Part shown: piece by piece, positions 56,077 through 64,000 of the stretch
Position numbering within the stretch: position 1 is the stretch's first letter
Layout of the letters: each line of letters opens with the position of its first letter
Source: Nematostella vectensis
Taxonomy: Eukaryota; Cnidaria; Anthozoa; Actiniaria; Edwardsiidae
Assembly: GCF_932526225.1 (NCBI RefSeq)
Contig: NC_064044.1
Coordinates: 16,061,453 to 16,125,452, forward strand
Length of the DNA stretch: 64,000 nucleotides
Direction of reading: 5' to 3'
Notes under the pieces: model-generated
What the model saw: only the letters and a program-made list of their open reading frames with translations
The model's database searches: none
Told to the model about the DNA's origin: nothing
Translations under genes and position numbers: made by a program

Positions 56077-56863
56077 AAACACCCACTCTCCAATTAGCAT
56101 TTATAGCATCAATAGAAATTGACTCACTTTTTGGTGGTCAAGGGGGCACCCTGCTGATTTAAAGACGTAGCAATCAAAAGACACATTTTTTGTAGCTCAA
56201 AGTAGTCTGCAAACTTTTTTGATGACAAGTTCTTATCCCTTTGCATTTACATGCTGTCAACAGGTTTTGTTCCATGATCAATAAGTCTGGTAAAGCCAAT
56301 ATTGTGACTTTTTTAGTCTCTTCCTTTCTTCTATGTTAAAGGCTGCTAGACCTGTCTTTTATGGAACCAAAACATGGTGCTGTTTTTTTGCCTTTTAATA
56401 CTGACTGATCCTCTTGATCACCAAAAGTCACCAAATTGACATTCTTTTGAATTGATGTGTGGTCAATGTATTGTCCCAGGCAATTTGCTGACAAACAAAT
56501 AGGCCTTCGGATGCAAGAATGTAATGTTTAACTTTTTAAAGTGCAAACTTATATTTTTAGAGCGACTATGGAAAGGGCTTTCACTTTCTGGCCCGCGGAC
56601 TACTTTTTTAATTCATAGAGTCAGTAAGAAGTCGATTATTAGAAGTAAGGTGCTATTTACCTATTATCGAAAGGTTTGCAATATAGTTTCTTTCTGGGGT
56701 CAAAACATATTGAGTCTGGGGTTTTACAGCAATAACTAACAGAAATTATGTCAACTTTGTTGGGATCATAATTCAACCAAGATGATAAAAAAAATTTAAT
56801 TTATTATAGCCATTCCCTCAAATCAATTACAACTCTATACAATAACCTTAGTATAAACTTTAC

Positions 56864-56993
56864 CTGCCCTGGAGGAGTACAAGCTTTGCAAGGGAGTCAC
56901 CACCTCTGAGCTGGGTAACAAGCTATGTATTTCACGTTCTACAGCACTTGTTAAGAGAATTCCATGTGAGATGTAACGAGCCACAGTCACTTC
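56864..56993 (-). CDS. Internal coding exon of an unidentified host gene
   Basis: 130 bases on the minus strand, bounded by a strong acceptor (CAATATCTTTTTCAG, AG at 56994-56995) and a donor GTAAAG. The open frame reads EVTVARYISHGILLTSAVER, then LLPSSEVVTPLQSLYSS. It is well-formed coding sequence without a recognised domain. No partner exon was found within the window. Confidence 0.5.
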
Positions 56994-56999
56994 CTGAAA

Positions 57000-59900
57000 A
57001 AGATATTGGAGGTCAACTGGAGGTCTGCCCCTCGAAAAAAACTCACACACACAGAAATTCATGTGTATACACTCTTTTATAAGAATGCCTATTTTTTTTT
57101 AGTTAAGGCTGAGCCGTTCTCATTTTTTGAGTATTTCAAGGCTGAAAACTATGGTGGTCCACAGGTGTCAAATATCACCAAATCAAATAGCAAAACACAA
57201 TTAAAAATTGAAAAACACATTTGCAAAAGTTAAAAACACATTTACAAATTGAAAAGACATTTACAAAATGTGCAAAATGTGAAATTGTTAATGTGTTTTA
57301 GGTTGTAAAAAAATAGTCAATGATAATCTCTTACAGTTATACTCAAACAAGTGCGGTTGAAAGCTTTTGTTAAAGGCAAGATTTTATATTCTTCATTGTT
57401 GGGAGCGAATTCTGAAAATAAGCATGGCTGACTGTGTTTCCTGGCCAACTTAGAATTTATTTATCTATGCAAAGTACCGACTTTTGCTAAGTCAAGATGG
57501 CTAGAAATGGTAAATGCGAGTTGACAAAGATAGAAATAATATATCTGTAGGGAGAAGTGCACCCTCGATATACTTATTTAGTTAGGAAAGAAATACTTCA
57601 ATAGGCTGTATAATACATATATCTTGGTGTTTGGAAAAAAACGGAAACTACCTTTTTATTCCTACAAGTCTGTTTTGTGGTTGCCCACTCATCAAGGGGT
57701 TTATTAAGAATAATCATTACCATCGCTTACCTAATTTACAAAAATAAAGTCACAAAATTTGAATGGCTTAATTGTTGGGTAACAGGGCTTTGTTTCTGAG
57801 GCAGCATGAAACACTAGCTCGTTGCGCTTGTTGAATGTTGACAGCTTGGGTTGGCAAATGATTATGAGTTTTTCTTTTAGACAGAGATTGCATTATTTAC
57901 TGTAGCTGTTGTATAATACCTGTATCGAGTATCATAACCTCCAATCGCAAGTGTCAAGTTGCGATGGAAATTCTACTCTAGAGTATTACGAGTATCGAGT
58001 TAGAGTATCGACTCACAGAATATTCATAGACTTAATGTGTGAGCCATTGTCTATAGTCTGTGCTTGGGCTGATTCGGACTGTGAGGTTATTTAGTAAAAA
58101 TATTTTCACCATAGAAAAAGGGAAAAAAGTTCTACCTTTTGGCTTTACATCCATGCTGACATTAGAGGCAACACAAGAAACATTGCGAAGGATAGAATAG
58201 TGTTGAAGAAGTGAAGCAAATGACTCTGAAGAAACAAAGCGACAGAGTTAAGAATAGAAGCGACAGACTTTGGAGCAGCTGATAGACAACTACATGTAGT
58301 GCGCGACTAGCCAGCAAGACAATAAAAATGTCGCCACAATGGTTTTCGGTGAACATAAAATACGATTATACGAAGGAATAACTAAATATGATAATACAGA
58401 ATCCAGTAGAGATCTATGATTTAATCACAAGAGGCTACTTTTATAGAATCGAAACTTTTCCAAGGAGTGTTCTGAGCGAAGATTTGTTTGTTTACAAACT
58501 GTATATAAAGCGAAATGCAACATAAAAATAGACAACAAAAAGTTCCACTAAATATAAAACTTGCCAGCTGATACAATAATAAAGACTAAACTTTCTACGT
58601 GTGTATTGTGAAACTCACGGGGGAAAACCCCGGGCCTGGAATGTGTTTTGATAGATTCGTACATTGTCATGTCATGTCCTGTCGCAGTGACACATCATTT
58701 TTCACTTCTCTGTTTCAACAAAATGCAGTATCCTTTTTACACATAAAAGACACAAAAATAAATATAGAAGGGAGAGTGCATGAGTGCTTTACAACGAGAA
58801 GTGTTTTATGCTGTTAGGCTATTAACAGCTCAAGATATTTCAAGTTATATTCTGTTCCTTTTCAGAAGTGAGTTCAATTATATTTCCAATAAGAGTTGAT
58901 GTGTCTACTAAGAAGATTAATTGCTTTTTTTAGATTTCTCATATTTGAGTCATCATCCTAAAACATAGGTGCTTGCTAAATTGGTGAGCGTCACAAATTC
59001 TGTGAGTGCCAATGGCTTCATGCCTCATTAAAAGTGCCAGTGTGGATTGTCACGTGTTTCGTTTTTAATTATGAAATATATTTCCAGCAAAAATTTCAAG
59101 TCAAAGAGGAATATTTACATTGTTGATCTTGTTCCACATTATATAAATTGTGTAGACTACAACTATTCTCACAAGATTGTTCTTTTACTGAGAAAAATCA
59201 AAGTAAATACAAACCCTACGCTAAACGTATTCTTGTCCAGTCGAACCTATTCTCCTCTGCTCAGAACCCATTCTCGTCCATTTGGAAAAATAGAAAAGAA
59301 AACTTGTTTCATTTTAGCTAAAATACCACAGACAATAATCTCTGATAAATGTAGTTTGCAAAAGTTCCATTTAATTCTAATTAAAGCTTCATTTGGCTTC
59401 GCACCAAGCGATTCAAAACTGACATTACGTGCACATGTTATCTGCACAGGAAAACCTGCAATTGCTCTAATCGTTCGAGTGGCCTAGAAAAGGTGCCATG
59501 ACCGAGGCTCAAACAATGAAAGCTAGTATGAAACCGAGGCTGGAACAAAGGCCAGACAGCACCCTGGGACACCAACAACAGAATGGCAGATTTGCTGAGC
59601 GATTTTCATCAAGATCGATTTTCCTCACGTAGTGCAAACTAACATTATTTCTTGTACGTTATTTTACGGTGTGTAAGATAAAAATTCCTAAGCTAAGCGA
59701 AATAATAAACATTCGTATAAAAAAGCTTTAGAAAACATGTTTTTTCGACTCGATGTGTCACTTGTTCTTCGTAGTTTACAAAATATTTGACATTATTTTC
59801 ATGTGGACGAGAATAGGTCCCGGACCAGAATACTGTATTTCACCCGATTTTGCAATATTTCTGTCCAAGTTGGGTTGACAGCTATGTTTTGGGCTGCCGT

Positions 59901-60270
59901 AGGAAAAGTTCTTATGGATGTTATTAAATTTCTGTGACATTGCACCAGCTATTGAATATAGGATACCAGTAACGATAAAATACAGAATTACACAGATGAT
60001 AAATATAACAATTCTATTTTAAGTCGCTAATGAACTGGATTCATCATTTTACGGCCTACTATCAGAGGGCTTCGGAATGTTCTTAAAATTGGGCGAAATC
60101 TTAGACTGAACGTCCTTATTAAAAGATTTTTACAAAAAAAAAGAGTGTATCGTAAATGATGCTTGTAGAGTTGAGTAATTAAAGATACAAAAGGGACAAA
60201 TCTTACCTTCAATCGTTGCGACTAGAGACGAAATCCCCCAAGAAAAAACGCGCCAAAAACTGTACTCCAA
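57000..60270. other. AT-rich intergenic or intronic DNA
   Basis: Several open frames up to 146 codons (plus 59047-59487) occur, but their composition is that of AT-rich non-coding DNA and they lack motifs and splice context. Confidence 0.5.
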
Positions 60271-60379
60271 ACGCTGCTGACTTATGGGTAGACCGAGACC
60301 CCCGCGGGCACAGGATGCCAGCCAGATATGGGTACCCAGCTATGTGGTCACCGCTGTCCAGGTAATCACAAGTTTGATT

Positions 60380-60690
60380 TCTAAACAAAATGGCGGACGA
60401 AAAGTTTCAATTATCTTGTCTCCTCCAGAAGATTTTGGTGGCACAAAGCTGTTAATTTTTCAGCAAGTGCAAGACATTGGCAGCAAATTTGTAAACAATT
60501 TAGAGATAAGTGCTCAAGAAGCAGTTTATATTTTGTTACTTCTGCGAATCACCGTGCGTAAGAAACATTTTGTAAACACCCCTCTACCTACCTGAAGACC
60601 GAGTAGGAATATTTCGAAAAAATATCGAAGAGCTGAAAGAAATTGACACGATTATCTATCATCAAAACCATCAAGCTTGGAGGCTGCAAG
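60380..60690 (+). pseudogene. Helitron-like helicase fragment
   Basis: An open stretch reads FQQVQDIGSKFVNNLEISAQ, EAVYILLLLRITVRKKHFVN and TPLP, then in the adjacent frame EDRVGIFRKNIEELKEID. The order 'SAQEAVY - hydrophobic - K.FVNT.LPEDRV' is that of the central region of Helitron Rep/helicase proteins as I know them. Short, frameshifted, inactive. Confidence 0.5.
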
Positions 60691-60781
60691 TAAGCTAAGC
60701 ATAATTTAGATGTTAGCAGGTAAAAGTTCCATTACCCAAGGAATTCAATACACTCTTTTTTTTATAAGAACCTTTTTAATG

Positions 60782-63735
60782 TATAGATTTAGGCACTGCC
60801 TAAAAGCGGAGCCAGCATTGAACACCTTTTGTGTTGACTGATCGAGGTATTTTTGGGGGATCTAGGATCCTGCTCTTTACTGAGATTTATTTATTGTACC
60901 AACCAAATGGATCAAGGCCTTATTCAATAATTTAAATTATGCAGTACATCAAAGTTAACAATCACAATTCCTGGTGTGAATATGGTTGTCAAAGTTGTCA
61001 AGAGTCTAATGGTAAATTCTTATGTCCCATCATAGAAGTTCCATTATGAATATTTTTTTAATCAAAACAATACTCTGACAAGCTTTGCCCTTGTGCAGAA
61101 AATGTCATGGATGTAACAGCATTCCAAAGATTCAAAAAAATATATTTAGACTGTTTAGATGCCATACTGTAATTTTTATGTATCGATTTAGAAACGATTC
61201 TCTCCTTCATTGGACCGAATATTCAGAAAAATGCCCCGTGTCCAAAAGTATATCTCCTTTCATGCATTACATATTGGTGCACCCCCCTTTACCGTATAGT
61301 GGCCTTGTTGTTGGTGGCCTACTCCCAAATGAATGCAGTGAAGAAAAAACAAATTGATTTTGGAAGCAAATCCTAAAAAAAAACATCCAAGGCATCACTG
61401 CCAGTGCTAAAATGCTAACTTCTAATTTCAAACCAAACCCTTTCATTGATCTATGTTTGGGGTAGAGAGGAAGCAAAGAATATCAATTGACTAAAAAATA
61501 GTCGACGGGAGAGGAGATATAAAGTAAACTGTCTCAACTTGAAAGGTTTGGTGAAAAAAATATAACAGTAATGTAAATAATTTGATTGAGCATTCCTTGA
61601 CATTTCCTCTTTCCCATTATCTTAACCCTTTCACCACCACAGGCCTCTAAAGAGGCCATGTCTATGCTATTCAAGCTATGTGAACAGAATTCTATTATTG
61701 AAAAAGAACAAGGTTGTTGCTAGTGTTATAAAGTTTGAGTATCTTGCCCTAAAAAACCCTTCTCCTTAATAAAAGTTCCATTAATGTACATTTGTAAAGC
61801 TACATTCTGACAAGCTTTGTCCTTGCGAAGAACAATGGATGAAACAGGATTTCAAAGATGGAATATAGTGTCATACACAATTTTAGATAAGATGCAATAC
61901 TGAAGTTTTAATGTACCATTTTAAGTGGTGATTTTCCATCCCCATGGGAATTAATATCTACAAATATACATCCAGTAATGCATTATATTTTGGTGTTTTG
62001 AGAAACCCTGGATCTAACTATTCCAATGAAATAAATCTAAACCTCTAAAATAAATGTAATGGGAAAGAGACTTAGAAAGAAAATCCTAAAAAGAAAATAA
62101 GTGAGAGTACTAAATGAAAATTACTAATTTAAAAATCAAATCTGTTCATTGATTTATTTTTGGTGTAGAGGGGAAATAGCAAAGAGCATCAATTGCATAA
62201 AAATAGTCAACAGGGAGAAGAAAAAGGAAGAAATAAGACTCTTCTTTAAATGTTTGAAAAGAAAATATAATAACAATAATGTGATAATTATATTCAGTAC
62301 TTTTCTAAAATATCCCCTTTCCCATTATCTTTAGGTTGATAGAAAACTGTTTTCTTTACAGATTTATTATTTAAAAAGCAAAAGTTTGTTTTTAGTTTTA
62401 TATTATATAAGTATCTTGTTCTAAAAAAACCTATTGAGTGTGTATTGCTGAATCACATAGTAATGCCCTAGTCATTTGCGCCCCCTCCCTTATAGTCCCG
62501 CAGAAGTCAGGGGTTAATGTGGGGTTTTAACCAGAATATGTCAAGAGGGGTGGTGGTATTGACTGTTTTTGACTCTTAACTTGGAAACAGGCTTTTATTA
62601 AAGTTTAATCCCCCACCCTTCCCTGGGATCATGGGTGTGGGGGTATCAAATGACTAGTGAATAAGAACATCCTACTGTTCTCTTCAAGACATGGTTTTTA
62701 ATTCGCATGTCTTCCAGTCTTTAGCATTCATCTTGGCCCTAAGGTAGTTCCTGGTTCATAAAAGAGTGAAAACAATTATTTATTATTTCTTTCAAAACAA
62801 TCTTTTCATCAAGCCATTTATAATCTTACTAATTTTCCACAACTATTTGAAAAAAATAAAGACATGAGATGCAAGATGCAGACAATACATATTGAAAATA
62901 GGGGTTGATTTTTTTATCCTCGGTAAGGAAAATTTCACTTGTAAGTTGATAAAGTTGCTGTATCTTCTAAGGATATGTATCTTCTTAGGACTAAAAGCAC
63001 AGGATATAAAGACACGAACGGTCTTCTTTAGCAGTATTCGACAAATGCAACACGATATTGGTTAGCCTTTATGAAATATCTCAACACAATCAATCTGCCC
63101 TGAAGAAGTCTTATTAAAGACGAAGATTTGGCAGAGTCGAATTCCAGTTTTTGGTGTATTGTATTTTATTCAACACAATAAAAATATAGATAAAACGAAG
63201 AATATCAAAACAAAAGCTGTTATGCTAAAATAATTTGATTACTAAGTTAAGTACTCGCATTCTCAAAGCATACAAAACTGTCATATCCTCAATAGACAAT
63301 ACAAATCGTCGTCCGAAACTCACCTTGCATTGTTTTTTTTTGTCGCTTTCTTGTGGTTGTGTTCGATTTTTAATGTGAACTGTTACTTGCTTAAATTTAC
63401 TAGCTAAAACCAGATAAATCTTGGCGTGAATGAATGTTAGTAGATCTCCTCTAGTTGACTTTATCCTTTTAAGGCACAAAATTTGAGGCAAAATAAATAA
63501 TCATCGCATAATCGACAAGAACTTTTTCCCTTGCTCCGTGCTTGTATTTAGTCGCCATTTCGGGGCCGGGTGGGGCCTGGGAGTCGCGCGGCTGATCTGA
63601 CTGGCTGACGGCTGGCTGGCGAGTGATACCACAGGGTACCCGCGCGATGACCACAAAAACCAAGTCGCATACCTATACCACATTTCTATGCCTATGGAGC
63701 TACGCGCGCGGCCTGCGGCCGCGCTTGGCTCCGCT
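60782..63735 (+). mobile_element. Non-coding 2.9-kb element T1, copy B
   Basis: Second copy of T1 in direct orientation, 18.8 kb from copy A and about 95% similar by eye, with a few indels (for example one near 62200-62260). Right terminal GCTTGGCTCCGCT is at 63723-63735. The following 63755-63790 repeats the T1 start motif CATTGAACA..TTTTGTGTTGACTGAT, so a further truncated copy or tandem start follows. Confidence 0.8.
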
Positions 63736-64000
63736 AAAATGCTGAATAAATTGTGCTCGCATTGAACATTTTTTGTGTTGACTGATTGTCCCCAATCGAT
63801 GGACTCAGGAGAGCCTCCTATTCTTTGAAGAATGTTTAACTATGCAGTTGGCGGTTTAAACTTCATCCTCTCTATATGATTATATACCTGTTTAGCCTTA
63901 AATTTTCCTATTTCGTATCTCTCATTACCTAACCGTAACAAACGTGCTGCTGGTTTAGACTGTCCTACCAAGCCAGGATTATCTATCAACTTATCTTTCC
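63736..64000. other. Tail of window, partial further T1-like start
   Basis: Begins with a T1-like start segment, then unrelated AT-rich DNA. No gene seen. Confidence 0.4.

Larger units (their letters stand above)
49213..56113. mobile_element. Large foldback element enclosing a T-rich satellite
   Basis: About 370-bp inverted arms (49290-49660 and 55660-56020) match with roughly 70-80% identity by eye. Anchors are AAGGCGAAAGGAAAAG at 49438 against CTTTCGCCTT at 55861, and AAACAAATCAACAATTT at 49457 against AAATTGTTGATTTG at 55836. Outside each arm is an (AT)n run (49252-49288, 56018-56072). Outside these, a 38-bp segment CTTAAA..CTC.CC.CCAAT.AGCAT.TATA occurs in direct orientation (49215 and 56074). 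The interior is simple-sequence DNA. The layout resembles foldback transposons. No coding frame is present. Confidence 0.72.

Noticed and set aside
59047-59487. 146-codon plus-strand frame
   Set aside because: No motif, no splice context, composition like neighbouring AT-rich non-coding DNA.

Overview
The window looks like nuclear DNA of an animal, most likely a marine invertebrate and probably a cnidarian. The host sequence is AT-rich, with split genes, canonical splice sites, AATAAA signals, a CR1/L2-like LINE, minisatellites and decayed DNA transposons. The cnidarian assignment is inference: it rests on my recognising several protein families here as recurrent in sea-anemone and coral gene predictions. 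It is not an alignment.

Layout. 0-2.2 kb holds a minus-strand host gene with two CUE-like domains and a WWE-like C-terminus. 2.5-4.4 kb is a 17-bp minisatellite. 4.5-8.1 kb is a decayed minus-strand LINE. 9.6-11.4 kb holds one minus-strand host exon and a complete three-exon UPF0728 (C10orf53-like) gene. From about 12.7 to 30.7 kb the sequence becomes GC-rich and densely coding, and consists of two different endogenous DNA viruses lying end to end. Element 1 (about 12.7-22.6 kb) resembles a Polinton-like virus: minor and major capsid proteins, packaging ATPase, two membrane-anchored proteins, a polymerase joined to a helicase, and a Cys-rich protein. Element 2 (about 23.2-30.7 kb) resembles an adintovirus/Maverick: an adenain-type protease, packaging ATPase, hexon C-terminus, polymerase N-terminus, small basic core proteins, and a right-hand early region with RING+SUMO-interacting-motif (SIM) and GRF-zinc-finger+SIM genes under CRE/CCAAT-rich promoters. 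Both elements carry frameshifts, nonsense codons and deletions, so they are fossils, although many frames remain long.

30.7-37 kb holds a degenerate multi-exon zinc-finger gene on the plus strand. 37-41 kb holds a solo LTR and two transposase relics (THAP-DDE and MULE-like). A 2.9-kb element with short inverted ends is present twice in direct orientation (41.9-44.8 and 60.8-63.7 kb). 45-48.5 kb is tandem-repeat sequence. 49.2-56.1 kb is a large foldback structure: inverted arms enclosing more than 5 kb of TTAC/TTAG/TTAT satellite. 56-64 kb is sparse host DNA with one clear exon and a Helitron-like helicase relic.

The most interesting material is the 18-kb pair of viral elements. Within it I single out the paired SIM-bearing early genes, the in-frame polymerase-hexon chimera, the polymerase-helicase frame interrupted by one stop, and a 23-bp inverted repeat that gives the same peptide in two convergent structural genes.
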